A stretch of 64,000 bases of DNA from Mesorhizobium hawassense (GTDB lineage Bacteria > Pseudomonadota > Alphaproteobacteria > Rhizobiales > Rhizobiaceae). How positions within the stretch are numbered: position 1 is the stretch's first letter; every line of letters starts with the position of its first letter. The DNA lies in NCBI RefSeq assembly GCF_003289945.1, contig NZ_QMBP01000003.1, positions 372,001 to 436,000 on the forward strand, written 5' to 3'. The notes under the pieces were generated by a model, which did not search any database, was not told the origin of the DNA, and was given only the letters and a program-made list of their open reading frames with translations. Below are positions 33,665-44,653 of this stretch, piece by piece. Made by a program: the position numbers and the translations under genes.

Positions 33665-36414
33665 CGGCGCGCCTCCTTCTCGCGGATCGCCGCCAGGATG
33701 CGGCTAGGCGTCGCCGGCACCTTGGTGACCAGCACGCCTGTTGCATGGCGGATGGCGTTGAGGATCGCCGGCGCCGTCGGGATCAGCACATGCTCGCCCA
33801 GGCCCTTGGCGCCGAACGGCCCCTCGGGGTCGGGAACTTCGACCAGAATATGCTCGACCGGGGGCACGTCGCCGATGGTGGGGATGAGGTAGTCGTGCAG
33901 GTTCTCGGTACGGCCGGGAATGTATTCCTCCATCAGCGCCATGCCGATGCCCTGCGCGATGCCACCCTCGATCTGGCCTTCGACCAGCACAGGATTGATC
34001 GCCTTGCCGACATCATGCGCGGCGGTGATCTTGAGCAGCTTGACGGTGCCGAGCTTCAAGTCGACCTCGAGCTCGGCGATCTGCGCGCCATAGCCATAGA
34101 CGGCGTAAGGCTTGCCCTGGCCCTTGGCGTCGAGCGGCAGCGTCGGCGGGTCGTAGGTTTCTTTCGCGACAAACACTAGGCCGTCGGCATCGGGCTTCAA
34201 CGCCGCGAGGTCGATGCGCCGCGCCGCGTCGCCTTCGCGGATCGAAAGGCTCGATCCTTCGAGTGCAATGGTCGCCTCGCCGGAGACATTGGCAAAACGC
34301 AGGATTTTCTCGCGCAGCGCTCGGCCAGCCTTCTCCGCCGCCTTGCCGGTGACAAAAGTCTGGCGCGAGGCGGATGTTTTGCCGGCGTCGGGTGTGATGG
34401 CGGTGTCGGCGCTCTTCAGCCGAAATTTGTCCAGCGGCAGGCCGAGCGCGTCGGCGCAGATCTGGGCGATGACGGTGTTGGAGCCTTGGCCGATATCGAC
34501 CGCGCCCTGGTGCAGGACCACCTCGCCGGAAGGAGAGATGCCTACCTTGATGGTCGAGGGATTGGGCAGCGATGTGTTGCCGCAGCCATACCAGCAGGAG
34601 GCAATGCCGACGCCGCGCCTGCTTGCCGTGTTGGTGGCGTTGAAGGCTTCCGCCTCTGCCAGCGCCCGCGCCCAATGCGGCTGGAGCTGTTCCAGGCATT
34701 CGCCAATGCCGACGCCCGTTTCCAGCTGCTGGCCGGTGACCGTCTCGCAGCCGTCGCGCAGGCAGTTCTTAAGACGGAAGTCGAGCCGATCCATGCCGAG
34801 CTTGTCGGCGAGCTCGTCATAAAGCGTCTCCTGCATGATGGTGGCCTGCGGCACGCCGAAGCCGCGGAAGGCGCCGGCGATCGGGCCGTTGGTGTGGATG
34901 GCATAGCCGGTGGCGCGATAGTTCGGCGTGGCGTAAGGGCCGGAGGCGTGCACCGGGACACGATTGGCGACCGTCGGGCCCCAACTGGCATAGGCGCCGG
35001 TGTTGAAGTCGCCCGCGAAGATCATGCCGCTGACGCGGCCCTCGGCATCGGCGCCGATGGTCGCCTTCATCTCGGCGGGGTGGCGTTTGGTGGTCGACAT
35101 CATCGATTCATTGCGGGTGTAGGCGAGCGCTGCCGGCCGCCCCGTCTTCATTGCCACCAGACCGATCAGGGGCTGCAGCGAGACGTCGAGTTTCGAGCCA
35201 AAGCCGCCGCCGGTGGCGGTCGGCACGATGCGCACCTTTTCGACGGCAAGCCCGAGCACCTTGGCCGTGTCGTCGCGGTCCATATAGGGCGCCTGGGTGC
35301 AGGCGACGACGACGAGGGTGTCGCCATCCATATATGCGTAGCCGGCTTCCGGCTCGATATAGGCATGCTCGACAAAGGAGGTCTCGATGATACCTGTCGC
35401 TGTGACGGCTGCGCCGGCAAGCGCGCCCTCGGGATCGCCGCGTTCGACATAGCCTGAGGTCAGCAGGTTCGCCGGGCGTTGACTGTGGATCAGCGCCGCG
35501 CCGTCAGCCTTCGCCTCACGCGGCTGCAGCAGATGAGGCAGTTCCTCCCAGGTAACCGGGAAATCCGTCAGGTCGAGATCGAGGATCGCCTCGCGCTCAC
35601 CCGCCACCAGCGCCACCGCCTCGCCGCGCAGGCGGACAAAACCTTCGGCCAGAGCCGGCTGGTCGGCAAAGGGACCGATGACGCCAAAACAGTTCTTGCC
35701 GGCGATGTCGGCGGCGGTGAAGACGTCGGCGATGCCGGGATGCGCTTTCGTCCAGGCGTCGAGATCGCCGAAGCTGAAACCAGCATGATAATGCGGCGAG
35801 CGGACCACGAGCACCGACAGCGCATCGGCCGGAAAAGAGTCGCCACCGAATTTCTCGCCGCCGGTGACCTTCGGCACGCCGTCGAGGCGAATCGGCGAGG
35901 CGCCGACGGCGTGGCCGGCTTCCGGCAGGCGGAGGTCGACGCCGTTCACGTGCCTCGACGCATGCATGACCGCCGCGACGATCTTGCGATAGCCGGTGCA
36001 GCGGCAGAGCACGCCGCCCAGCGCATCCTGCGTTTCCGCCTCGCTGGGCGTCGGGCTGCGCTCCAGAAGCGCGGTGGCCGCGACCAGCAGGCCGGGCGTG
36101 CAGATGCCGCATTGCGCGGCGCCATGTTCGAGGAAGGAGGCCTGCAAGGCCGAAAGCCGGCCATTGGCGAGGCCTTCGACGGTGGTGACGGAAGCGCCAG
36201 TCACGGAAGCCGCCGGCACAAGGCAGGCGCAGACCGGACTACCATCGACCAGCACGGTGCAGGCGCCGCAATCGCCGGCGTCGCAGCCGACCTTGGTGCC
36301 GGTCAGCCGCAACTCGTCGCGCAACACCTGCGACAGACGCCGAACCGGCGGCACCGAAACGCTGACGGCGGCGCCGTTGACCTCGAAGGCGATTGCGGAG
36401 CGCTCCATGGTCAT
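33661..36414 (-). CDS. xanthine dehydrogenase-family molybdenum hydroxylase, fused [2Fe-2S] and molybdopterin subunits
   Basis: At 917 aa it joins two subunits that are often separate. Residues 1-155 form the small FeS subunit: plant-type cluster C44/C49/C52/C64 ([16 protein letters not shown]) and second cluster C102/C105/C137/C139 ([16 protein letters not shown]). Residues 165-917 form the molybdopterin subunit, with [36 protein letters not shown], and [15 protein letters not shown] supplying the active-site Glu. It hydroxylates an aromatic N-heterocycle or aldehyde next to the ring nitrogen, using water. It overlaps the FAD subunit and the reductase gene by 4 bp. Nicotinate, purine or another azaarene are possible substrates. 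Confidence 0.88.
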   Translation of the reverse strand: MTMERSAIAFEVNGAAVSVSVPPVRRLSQVLRDELRLTGTKVGCDAGDCGACTVLVDGSPVCACLVPAASVTGASVTTVEGLANGRLSALQASFLEHGAAQCGICTPGLLVAATALLERSPTPSEAETQDALGGVLCRCTGYRKIVAAVMHASRHVNGVDLRLPEAGHAVGASPIRLDGVPKVTGGEKFGGDSFPADALSVLVVRSPHYHAGFSFGDLDAWTKAHPGIADVFTAADIAGKNCFGVIGPFADQPALAEGFVRLRGEAVALVAGEREAILDLDLTDFPVTWEELPHLLQPREAKADGAALIHSQRPANLLTSGYVERGDPEGALAGAAVTATGIIETSFVEHAYIEPEAGYAYMDGDTLVVVACTQAPYMDRDDTAKVLGLAVEKVRIVPTATGGGFGSKLDVSLQPLIGLVAMKTGRPAALAYTRNESMMSTTKRHPAEMKATIGADAEGRVSGMIFAGDFNTGAYASWGPTVANRVPVHASGPYATPNYRATGYAIHTNGPIAGAFRGFGVPQATIMQETLYDELADKLGMDRLDFRLKNCLRDGCETVTGQQLETGVGIGECLEQLQPHWARALAEAEAFNATNTASRRGVGIASCWYGCGNTSLPNPSTIKVGISPSGEVVLHQGAVDIGQGSNTVIAQICADALGLPLDKFRLKSADTAITPDAGKTSASRQTFVTGKAAEKAGRALREKILRFANVSGEATIALEGSSLSIREGDAARRIDLAALKPDADGLVFVAKETYDPPTLPLDAKGQGKPYAVYGYGAQIAELEVDLKLGTVKLLKITAAHDVGKAINPVLVEGQIEGGIAQGIGMALMEEYIPGRTENLHDYLIPTIGDVPPVEHILVEVPDPEGPFGAKGLGEHVLIPTAPAILNAIRHATGVLVTKVPATPSRILAAIREKEARR

Positions 36415-37268
36415 GCGGCCACCTTGCCTTCGTCCAATCCGGCTGCAGCGCGAACCGCGCGGACGACGATCTCGCGCGCCGCCTGCTCTCGGTATTCGGC
36501 GCTGCCGCGTACATCGGCGATCGGCGACAGTTCATCGATCGGCGTGGTGAGCACCGCATCGACAAGCGCAGGGGTGGCCGGCTGGCCACGCAGAGCCGCC
36601 TCGACGCCGGCGAGGCGACGCGCGACGGCGGAACACGCACCGACAGCAACAGCGGCATCGGCGACCATGCCGTCCTCGATCACGAGCCGCGCCGCCGCCA
36701 TGGCGATCGAGATGACGAGGTAGCGCCGCGCGCCGAGCTTGACGAAGGCCGAGGTACCGACGGCGGAACGCTTCGGGACACGAATGGCGGTGACCATTTC
36801 GCCCGGGTCAAGCGCCGTGCGGCGATTGCCGAGGATGAATTCGCCGAGCGGCAGATGACGTGTGACCTTCGCCGACCGCAGTTCGACATCGGCATCGAGC
36901 GCCAGCAAGGCCGGCACGCCGTCGGCGGCGGGCGAGGCGTTGCAGAGATTGCCAGCAACCGAGGCGACGTTCTGGATCTGGATGGCGCCCACCTCGCGCG
37001 CGGCCGCTTTGAGCGCGTCGAACGCGGCCGGCAGAGGGTGATGAACCATGTCGGTCCACGTCGTGCGGGCGCCGATGCGCCAGTGCCCGTCCGTCTCTTC
37101 GATGCCGCGCAGCGTAGCCAGGCCGTTGATGTCGAGAATGTTGTCGCGGAACGGTTTCGCGCCCTGCGCCGGATAAAAATCCGTGCCGCCGGCGAGAATG
37201 CGCCAGCGGTCCTCGCCGAGCAGAGCGAGCGCCTCGTCGACCATGGTGGGTTTCGCGTAACGGATCAC
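36411..37268 (-). CDS. FAD-binding subunit of xanthine dehydrogenase-family hydroxylase
   Basis: A 285-aa flavin subunit that takes electrons from the FeS clusters. It has the two FAD-binding motifs, [10 protein letters not shown] near residue 25 and [21 protein letters not shown] near 105-125, and the C-terminal CO-dehydrogenase flavoprotein domain ending. The GTG at 37268 follows GGAAGG with 6-nt spacing; an in-frame ATG at 37304 and one at 37358 lack such a site. First gene of the six-gene operon; the palindrome at 37367-37386 lies about 100 bp upstream. Confidence 0.9.
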   Translation of the reverse strand: MIRYAKPTMVDEALALLGEDRWRILAGGTDFYPAQGAKPFRDNILDINGLATLRGIEETDGHWRIGARTTWTDMVHHPLPAAFDALKAAAREVGAIQIQNVASVAGNLCNASPAADGVPALLALDADVELRSAKVTRHLPLGEFILGNRRTALDPGEMVTAIRVPKRSAVGTSAFVKLGARRYLVISIAMAAARLVIEDGMVADAAVAVGACSAVARRLAGVEAALRGQPATPALVDAVLTTPIDELSPIADVRGSAEYREQAAREIVVRAVRAAAGLDEGKVAA

Positions 37269-37366
37269 GCTCTGCCTTCCAGAACCTTCCCAGAAACGGA
37301 CCATTCCCCACTTGGCCCCCCAAAGCACCTGGCTTCGGGCTTTCTGCCGGTTTCGCACCGGTCAAA

Positions 37367-37386
37367 ATCATTCGTATGCAAATGAT
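37367..37386. promoter_or_regulatory. 20-bp palindromic operator candidate
   Basis: ATCATT and AATGAT arms (6 bp, perfect) flank a CGTATGCA centre. It lies between the divergent hydroxylase operon (start 37268) and pncA (start 37565). Its core ATTCGTATGCAAAT matches the hyuA/fpr site at 25024-25037 at 12 of 14 positions. Confidence 0.6.
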
Positions 37387-37564
37387 ATCAGGCGAGCCGG
37401 AATTGTCAAAGCAAGAGTTCGTGCCGTCACTGCGCCGCGCCGGCCTGAACGTATTTGTTATAGCTTCGGAGGTTGACGCCGCGGGCCATCTGGTCAAGGT
37501 TCCGTGTCCGGTCGCGTCAGCGGCTTTTGGACGGCTGCCCCAAGCCGAAACGAGAGGGAACCGC

Positions 37565-38179
37565 ATGGCCGAAGAAGCGCTCATCGTCATCGACCTGCAG
37601 AACGATTTTTGCCCCGGCGGCGCACTTGCCGTGGCCGGCGGCGACGAGATCGTGCCGTTGGTCAACGACCTGATCCGGCGCAGCGAGCATGTGATCCTGA
37701 CGCAGGACTGGCACCCCGCCGGACATTCGAGCTTCGCCTCCAGCCATCCGGGCAAGCAGGCCTTCGAGACGATCGAGATGCCTTACGGGCCGCAGACGCT
37801 GTGGCCGGATCACTGCATCCAGGGGAGCCTCGGTTCCGATTTCCATTCCGGGCTTGCCTGGACCAAGGCCGAGTTGGTCATCCGCAAGGGATTCCGCAAC
37901 GCGATCGATTCCTATTCGGCCTTCTTCGAGAACGATCATTCGACGCAAACCGGCCTTGCCGGGTACCTCAAGGAACGCGGCATCGACACCGTCACCCTGG
38001 TCGGTCTCGCCACCGATTTCTGCGTAGCCTTCTCGGCGCTCGACGCCGTGAAGCAGGGTTTCAGGACGACCGTGCGGCTCGATGCCTGCCGCGGCATCGA
38101 CCTCAACGGCTCGGTCGAGGCGATGCTGAAGCGGATGCACGAAGCCGGCGTGACGCTCGAAGACCATTCGGCGGATTGA
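37565..38179 (+). CDS. pncA: nicotinamidase
   Basis: Hydrolyses nicotinamide to nicotinate and ammonia in the pyridine-nucleotide salvage cycle. It has 204 aa, standard length. The cysteine-hydrolase triad is visible as D10 (IDLQNDFCPGG), K108 (VIRKG) and C153 (ATDFCVAF), with metal residues in QDWHPAGH near 47-54. The ATG at 37565 follows GAGAGGGAACCGC, while the longer frame from 37376 begins in the operator and has no SD. It is divergent from the molybdenum-hydroxylase operon, and pncB lies in the same window at 46442, so nicotinate is produced and used nearby. Confidence 0.93.
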   Translation: MAEEALIVIDLQNDFCPGGALAVAGGDEIVPLVNDLIRRSEHVILTQDWHPAGHSSFASSHPGKQAFETIEMPYGPQTLWPDHCIQGSLGSDFHSGLAWTKAELVIRKGFRNAIDSYSAFFENDHSTQTGLAGYLKERGIDTVTLVGLATDFCVAFSALDAVKQGFRTTVRLDACRGIDLNGSVEAMLKRMHEAGVTLEDHSAD

Positions 38180-38186
38180 CGCCACG

Positions 38187-39638
38187 GTGAGGCAGCGAGG
38201 GGGCTTCACGACATTTGCGAAAGTGTTTGCGGCGGGCATAACTGCCGCACTCATTCTTGCGCTTCCGCAACCTGCTTTCGCCGCCGAAATCCACGAATTA
38301 CCCGGCGCCGCCATGTCGCTCTGGTGGGGGCTGCCCTTTGCCGGCCTGCTGTTGTCAATCGCGACCGGGCCGCTGCTCTTCCCGCATGTGTGGGAACATC
38401 ACTACGGCAAAATCGCTGCTGCCTGGGCCGTGCTGGTGGTCGCCCCGCTGGCGATCGCCTTCGGGCTTCCGGCGGCAGGGGAAGCGGTACTGCACACGCT
38501 GCTCACCGAATATCTGTCCTTCATCATCCTGTTGTTCGCGCTCTACACGATCTCGGGCGGCATCCTGCTCGCCGGCAACATCCACGGCACGCCGCTCACC
38601 AATGCCGGGCTGCTGCTGATCGGCGCCCTGCTTGCCTCGGTCATCGGCACGACCGGCGCCTCGATGATCCTGATCCGGCCGATGCTGCGCGCCAACGACA
38701 ACCGGCCGTTCAACGCGCATGTCGTGATCTTCTTCATCTTCCTGGTCTCCAACATCGGCGGCTCGCTGACGCCGCTCGGCGACCCGCCTTTGTTCGTCGG
38801 CTTCCTGCGCGGCGTGGACTTCTTCTGGACGACCGCGAACCTGTGGCGCGAGACGCTCTTCACCGGCGGGCTGGTGCTCGTCGTCTTCCTGACGCTCGAT
38901 ATCGTGCTGCACCGCCGCGAAGCCGGCATGCCGAAGATCAAGGACCCGACGCCCGATTCCAAAGTGCGCCTGCGCGGCCTCGCCAACCTGCCGCTGCTCG
39001 CCGGCGTGATCGGCGCGATCCTGCTTTCGGCGAGCTGGAAACCAGGCATCAGCCTTTCCGTGCCGGGCGTCAGCCTGGAGCTGCAGAACCTGGTGCGCGA
39101 TGCGATCATCCTGGCGCTGGCCTTCCTGTCGCTCCGCGTCTCCTACAAAAGCCATCGCGAGGCGAACGGCTTCACCTGGGGACCCATCGCCGAGGTGGCG
39201 AAATTGTTTGCCGGCATCTTCATCTGCATCGTGCCGGTCATCGCCATCCTGCGAGCCGGCCATGACGGCGCGCTGGCGCCGCTCGTGGCATTGGTCACCT
39301 CCGCCGACGGCCGACCTAACGAGCTTGCCTATTTCTGGCTGACCGGAGCGCTCTCGTCCTTCCTCGACAACGCGCCGACCTATCTGGTGTTCTTCGAGCT
39401 GGCCGGCGGCGATGCCAGGCACCTGATGACCGAGGCCGCCTCGACGCTCGCCGCGATCTCGGCCGGCGCGGTGTTCATGGGCGCCAACACCTATATCGGC
39501 AACGCGCCCAACTTCATGGTCTACGCCATCGCCCGGCATCGCGGCGTGAAGATGCCCGGCTTCTTCGGCTATATGGCGTGGTCGGGCGTTGTGCTGATTC
39601 CGACGTTTTTGATCGCCGGGTTTTTGTTTTTCGGGTGA
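38187..39638 (+). CDS. Na+/H+ antiporter-like (ArsB/NhaD/CitMHS superfamily) membrane protein
   Basis: A 483-aa ion-transporter-superfamily protein with about 11-12 membrane segments and an N-terminal hydrophobic signal-like stretch (AAGITAALILALPQPAFA). Characteristic repeats are LIGALLASVIGTTGASMILIRP and VSNIGGSLTPLGDPPLFVGFLRG in the first half, and LSSFLDNAPTYLVFFELAGG with GANTYIGNAPNFMVYAIA in the second. These match the conserved T-G-A and D-N-x-P segments of the NhaD-type fold. The GTG at 38187 is 7 bp after the pncA stop with a weak SD; GTG 38223 is an alternative. Cation or organic-anion specificity cannot be decided. Confidence 0.75.
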   Translation: MRQRGGFTTFAKVFAAGITAALILALPQPAFAAEIHELPGAAMSLWWGLPFAGLLLSIATGPLLFPHVWEHHYGKIAAAWAVLVVAPLAIAFGLPAAGEAVLHTLLTEYLSFIILLFALYTISGGILLAGNIHGTPLTNAGLLLIGALLASVIGTTGASMILIRPMLRANDNRPFNAHVVIFFIFLVSNIGGSLTPLGDPPLFVGFLRGVDFFWTTANLWRETLFTGGLVLVVFLTLDIVLHRREAGMPKIKDPTPDSKVRLRGLANLPLLAGVIGAILLSASWKPGISLSVPGVSLELQNLVRDAIILALAFLSLRVSYKSHREANGFTWGPIAEVAKLFAGIFICIVPVIAILRAGHDGALAPLVALVTSADGRPNELAYFWLTGALSSFLDNAPTYLVFFELAGGDARHLMTEAASTLAAISAGAVFMGANTYIGNAPNFMVYAIARHRGVKMPGFFGYMAWSGVVLIPTFLIAGFLFFG

Positions 39639-39673
39639 GCCGAAAGACATTGGCGCTGTTCCTATTGTCCTGG

Positions 39674-39802
39674 GTTCCTCGCCCCCGCAAAGCGGGGGAG
39701 AGGTGGCCGCGAAGCGGCCGGAGCGGGGGCTTTCGTAGGGCGCTCCCCTCTCCGTCTCGGCTTCGCCGAGCCACCTCTCCCCACTTACGTGGGGCGAGGA
39801 AC
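39674..39802. repeat. dispersed intergenic repeat, family C
   Basis: A 129-bp inverted-repeat element with ends GTTCCTCGCCCC and GGGGCGAGGAAC, and internal hairpins GCCCCCGC-AAA-GCGGGGG, GCGGCC...GGCCGC-like and GGCTTCGCC. It sits between convergent genes and could also stop transcription from both sides. Confidence 0.7.
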
Positions 39803-39857
39803 AACCTGACGCGGCGCCACGCCCGCCAATTTCGAGGCTGCGGCAATTTCAGGGGCC

Positions 39858-40563
39858 TCAGCCCACACCAACATACCTTCGCACCGCCGACGGGTCCGCC
39901 CGCAGTGCTTCGACATCGACCGTCTCGCGGTTGCGGCCGTTCTCGATGAAGCAAACCCTATCCGCGACCGAGAGCACGGCGTCGACACGCTGCTCGACCA
40001 GGATGGTCGAGACGCCGAGCTCGCGCAGCTTCGTCACCGTCTCGCGGATTTTCGCGATCATCGAGGGCATCAGCCCTTCGGTCGGTTCGTCGAGCAACAG
40101 CACTTGCGGTTCCAGACAGAGCGCACGCGCCATGGCCAGCATCTGCTGCTCGCCGCCGGACAGCGTGCCCGAACGCTGCTTCAATCGCTGACGCAGCAGC
40201 GGGAAGAGGTCCAGCACGTTTTCCCGCACGGCTTTGCCCTTGCCGCGGGCCATCAGGCCGATCTCGATGTTTTCCGCCACGCTCATTTCGGCGAACAGCC
40301 GCCGGCCCTGCGGTACGTATGCGACGCCGGCCTTCGGCACGTCATGCGCGGCGAGCCCGGTCAGTTCCTTGCCATCCAATTTGATCGAGCCGGCTGCTGC
40401 CGGGACCAGGCCCATGATCGCCATCAGCGTCGTCGTCTTGCCGGCGCCGTTGCGGCCAAACAGGCACAGCACCTCCCCTTTGTTCAGGACGAGGTCGAGG
40501 CCGTGAAGCACCTGGACCTCGCCGTAGAAGCAGTCGAGTCCGAAAATGGCGAGCAATCCCGTG

Positions 40564-40571
<8 letters not shown>
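39858..40571 (-). CDS. livF: branched-chain amino acid-type ABC transporter ATP-binding protein LivF
   Basis: A 237-aa ATPase of the LivF branch: short, with Walker A GRNGAGKTT, Q-loop YVPQGRRLFAEMSVAENI, signature LSGGEQQMLAMARAL and Walker B VLLLDEPTEGL followed by the H-loop region STILVEQRVD. It overlaps livG by 8 bp and is the last gene of a minus-strand liv operon. Such transporters also import amides, urea and aromatic or heterocyclic acids, so the name reflects family and not substrate. Confidence 0.93.
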
Positions 40572-41288
<717 letters not shown>

Positions 41289-41292
<4 letters not shown>

Positions 41293-42251
41293 GGCAGCCA
41301 CCCCAGCCAGCGTTGGCGGATGCTGCCCAGAATGCCCTTCGGGAAGAACAGCACCAGCAGTATGAGCGCGACGCCGACGATCAGCAGATAAGCGGAGGTG
41401 AAGCCGCTGGTGATGTCGGTGACATAGTACATGAACAGCGTGCCGACGAGCGGCCCGAGCGTCGTCGCGGCGCCCCCAAGCAGCACCCAGAGCAGCGGCA
41501 GGATTGAATACTGCACGCCAGCGAAGCTCGAGCCGACATAGCCGAACAGCAGAGCATAGGCAGCGCCGGACGCCGCGCAGATGGCGCCTGAGGCAACGAC
41601 CGCCGCAAGCTTGTTGGCGCCCGTGTCGTAGCCCAGCATTTTTGTGCGCTCCTCGTTCTCGCGGATGGCGACCAGCACGCGGCCGAAGCGGGAGCGCACA
41701 ATCGCAAGCGTGATGAGCAGCACGATCGCGAACATCGCCAGCGCGCTCATGTAGCGCACGGTGGGATTGGTCAGGTCGAGCGAGGCGCCGCCGATCGAGA
41801 CCACCCTCGCCGCCTGCTGGATGACCAGGCCCTGATCGCCGCCAGTCCAGGCGGCGAAATAGAGGATGAGCAAATAAAAGACCTGCGCGAACATCATCGT
41901 GACGATCAAGAACGCCACACCGGTGGTGCGCAGCGCCAGCAGGCCGATGACCAAGGCCAGCAGCGCGCCGCAGGCGACCCCGGCAATGAAGGCTTCCGGC
42001 ACGCCCCAGCCGAGGTGATGGACGGTCAAGCCCGCACCATAGAGGCCGGCCGAGAAGAACATGGCGTGACCGAGGCTGAGCAGGCCGACATAGCCGAAGA
42101 GCAGATTGTAACCCATGGCGAAGACCGCGAGCGCCATGATGCGGGCGAACAGGCCCTGGTGATAGTCCGGCAGGACGAAGTTCAGCGCGAAGAGAAGCGC
42201 GATGACGCCGATATGCAGGGCGTAGGTCTTTGCCGGCGAAGCATCCCTCAT
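41289..42251 (-). CDS. livM: branched-chain amino acid-type ABC transporter permease LivM
   Basis: A 320-aa permease with about nine to ten membrane segments. The LivM signatures are AVFAMGYNLLFGYVGLLSLGHAMFFSAGLYGAG near residues 40-72 and the cytoplasmic SRFGRVLVAIRENEERTKMLGYD loop that contacts the ATPases. It overlaps livH and livG by 4 bp each. Confidence 0.93.
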
Positions 42252-43129
42252 CGCTGCGTGGTTCCGAACAGGCCCTGCGGCCGGAACACCAGCACCATGG
42301 CGACCACCAGCGTGGCGATGATCTTGGCCAGGGTCGGCGAGAAGAACATCGAGACGATGCCGTCGGAAAGGCCGATCAGGATGGCGGCGACCACGGTGCC
42401 GCGCAGCGAGCCGAGGCCGCCGATGATGACGACGATGAAGGACAGGAGCAGCGGGTCCTGTCCCATCAGGTAATGCGCCTGGCTGATCGGCACGATCAGC
42501 ACCGCGGCGATCGCCGCCAGCATGGCGCCGACGGCGAAGACGCCGGCATAGACGCGCTCGACCGGGATGCCGAAGGCTTGCGCCGTCTCACGGTCATATT
42601 GCGTGGCGCGCATGATCAGGCCGATTTTCGTGCGGGTCAGCACCAGCCAGGTGATCACCAGCAGAATGGCGGAGGCTGCAACGACCGACAGCTTGTAGCC
42701 GGAGTAGCCGAACCACGGCAAAAGGATGCGGTAGCTGAAAGGCGGTTCGACCGGGCGGGCCTCGGGACCATAGAAGGTCAGCGCCAGCTGCTGGATGATG
42801 TAGAGCATGCCGATGGTGGCGACGATGGTGCCTTCCGGATTGTAGTTCAGCCGGCGCAGCACCAGCCGCTCGGCAATCAGCGCGACCAGCCCGACGAGCA
42901 GCGGCGCGATCGCCAGCGCCGCGACGAAGCCGACCGCCGGATGACCGGCGATCGCCGTCGAGATCGCCCAGGCAAGCACCGCGCCCAGCATGAAGAACTC
43001 GCCATGCGCGACGTTGACGACGCGCATGACGCCGAACACCAGCGACAGGCCAAGCGCCGTCAGCGCCAGCACGGCGGAGGTGACAAGACCTTCGAGGGCG
43101 GCGAGGAGGAGATGGGGACCGAAATGCAT
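42248..43129 (-). CDS. livH: branched-chain amino acid-type ABC transporter permease LivH
   Basis: A 293-aa permease with about eight membrane segments. It starts LEGLVTSAVLALTALGLSLVFGVMRVVNVAHGEFFMLGA, the typical LivH N-terminus, and has the TKIGLIMRATQYDRETAQAFGI cytoplasmic loop. I chose the ATG at 43129 (MHFGPHLLL) because the frame upstream runs through the family-B repeat at 43152-43320. It overlaps livM by 4 bp. The repeat separates it from livK. Confidence 0.92.
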   Translation of the reverse strand: MHFGPHLLLAALEGLVTSAVLALTALGLSLVFGVMRVVNVAHGEFFMLGAVLAWAISTAIAGHPAVGFVAALAIAPLLVGLVALIAERLVLRRLNYNPEGTIVATIGMLYIIQQLALTFYGPEARPVEPPFSYRILLPWFGYSGYKLSVVAASAILLVITWLVLTRTKIGLIMRATQYDRETAQAFGIPVERVYAGVFAVGAMLAAIAAVLIVPISQAHYLMGQDPLLLSFIVVIIGGLGSLRGTVVAAILIGLSDGIVSMFFSPTLAKIIATLVVAMVLVFRPQGLFGTTQR

Positions 43130-43151
43130 GGGGCTAGGCACCGAGGGATGC

Positions 43152-43320
43152 GCGAGGCACCCCCCTCTGCCCTGCCGGGCATATCCCCCGCAAGGGGGAA
43201 GATTGGATGTCTCCGCAGGCTTCGCCAATCGCCAAAGTCGCCAGATAGGCGCCGCCGCGTAAACTGCTGATCTCCCCCCTTGCGGGGGAGATGGCCGGCA
43301 GGCCAGAGGAGGGTGCCTTG
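43152..43320. repeat. dispersed intergenic repeat, family B (diverged copy)
   Basis: Left end CTGCCCTGCCGGGCATATCCCCC, right end GGGGGAGATGGCCGGCAGGCC, with the internal TTCGCCAATCGCCA found also in the 22413-22598 copy. It lies between livK and livH within the presumed operon, and its hairpins may lower expression of the downstream permease genes relative to livK. Confidence 0.75.
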
Positions 43321-43348
43321 GCACTCACGTTTGCAGGAGCAGCTAAAC

Positions 43349-44653
43349 TCACAGCGCCTGCGTCGTGTAATCCCCCTCAGCCTCGTAGAGGCCATCCTCG
43401 ATCTTGGTCTTGTGGACGACCTTGAGCTTGCCGCCTTCGACTTTCGAGATGTTCTGGATACCAAAACACTGGTGGATCTTTCCGTTGAACGTCTTGGGAC
43501 CCTGCGGATGCTCCGGCCCTTCGGCGAATTCCTTCAGCGCCTCGGTCGCCTCGACCAGCTTGGCACGATCCTCGGGTCCCTTGTAGCCAGCATCTTCCAT
43601 CGCCTTCTTGACGACGTAGAGCGTTTCCCAACAGCCGAACATATGCGAGGCGGTGGAGACGTCCTTGGGATCGCCGACGGCCGCGCCATTGTCGTCGATG
43701 CCGACGGCGGCGCGGTAGGCTTTCTGCGCGGCCGAGTCGTCGGCCTGGGCGTAGCGCGGTGAGCCTTCCCAGAAATGGCTGCCGTCGAGGAATTCGAGGC
43801 CGGGGCTGTTGATGTCGGTGGCCTCGAGCGAGTCCATGAAGCCGAAGAGCTGCGGCCGCTGCGAACCGTAGAACTCGCCGAGCTCCTTGACGAAGGTGAG
43901 CACGGCCGGGCCGACCATGACGTGGTAGATCACTTCGGTCTCGGCCGGGATCTGCGGGAAGTATTTGGTGAAAGAGCTTTCCGTCGGCGGGATGGCGATC
44001 TGGGCGATGACGTCGGCGCCCTGCGCCTTCAGCGCCGGCGGCAGGTAGTCGCGATGGTCGTAGCCGAAGGCGAAATCGGGGAAGATCTGCGTCACCTTCT
44101 TGCCGGCGTTGGCCGCGATCCACGGCGCCATCGACTGGATCTGGCTCTTCACGTCGGTGATGCCGGGCTGGAAGACGTAGCGGTTGAGCTTGGTCGAGGC
44201 GACGTGGTGGCCTTCGCTGACCACGAAATAGGGGATCTTGTTCTCGCCGGCGGCTGGCGCGGAACCGATAACGACATGCGAGAACAAAGTGCCGAAGACG
44301 ATGTCGGTCTTGTGCTGCTTGGCGAACTTGGCCACCACCTCGGCGCCGCGGGCGGGATCGGTGCCGTCATCCTCGATGACGAGCTCGACCTGGCGGCCGC
44401 TGATGCCGCCGGCCCCGTTGATCGCCTTGACGGCGGCGGCGCTCGTCTTCTCGTACCAGCGGCCATAGGCGGCGCCGATGCCGGTGCGGTGCGACTGGAA
44501 GCCGATCTTGATCGGCGCCGAGCTTTGCGCCTGGCTGTAGCGGACGAAGCCGGGCGCGAGCGCAAGGCCGGCGCCGGCCGCGATGCCCTTCAGCGCGGTG
44601 CGGCGCGACAGCGTGGTCTTGGAGAGGTCGAAAAATCCGTTCTTGTCAGCCAT
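43349..44653 (-). CDS. ABC transporter substrate-binding protein, LivK type, Tat-exported
   Basis: A 434-aa periplasmic type-I binding protein. The N-terminus has a twin-arginine signal (SRRTALKGIAAGAGLALAPGF, residues 17-37), so it is probably exported folded. The mature part starts IKIGFQSHRTGIGAAYG and shows the LivK core INGAGGISGRQVELVIEDDGTDPARGAE. It is the first gene of the liv operon on the minus strand. Its distance from leucine-binding proteins and the neighbouring heterocycle genes make an amide, urea-like or aromatic ligand as likely as an amino acid. A weak GTGTAC-centred site (44734-44739) lies about 80 bp upstream. Confidence 0.9.
   Translation of the reverse strand: MADKNGFFDLSKTTLSRRTALKGIAAGAGLALAPGFVRYSQAQSSAPIKIGFQSHRTGIGAAYGRWYEKTSAAAVKAINGAGGISGRQVELVIEDDGTDPARGAEVVAKFAKQHKTDIVFGTLFSHVVIGSAPAAGENKIPYFVVSEGHHVASTKLNRYVFQPGITDVKSQIQSMAPWIAANAGKKVTQIFPDFAFGYDHRDYLPPALKAQGADVIAQIAIPPTESSFTKYFPQIPAETEVIYHVMVGPAVLTFVKELGEFYGSQRPQLFGFMDSLEATDINSPGLEFLDGSHFWEGSPRYAQADDSAAQKAYRAAVGIDDNGAAVGDPKDVSTASHMFGCWETLYVVKKAMEDAGYKGPEDRAKLVEATEALKEFAEGPEHPQGPKTFNGKIHQCFGIQNISKVEGGKLKVVHKTKIEDGLYEAEGDYTTQAL

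Noticed and set aside
32156-33892. 578-codon plus-strand frame opposite the reductase gene
   Set aside because: Antisense shadow; the minus frame has the FeS cysteine motif and fits the overlapping operon.
39674-39802. rho-independent terminator pair
   Set aside because: Hairpins lack T-runs and the whole segment behaves as a dispersed inverted-repeat element; termination is possible but not claimed.
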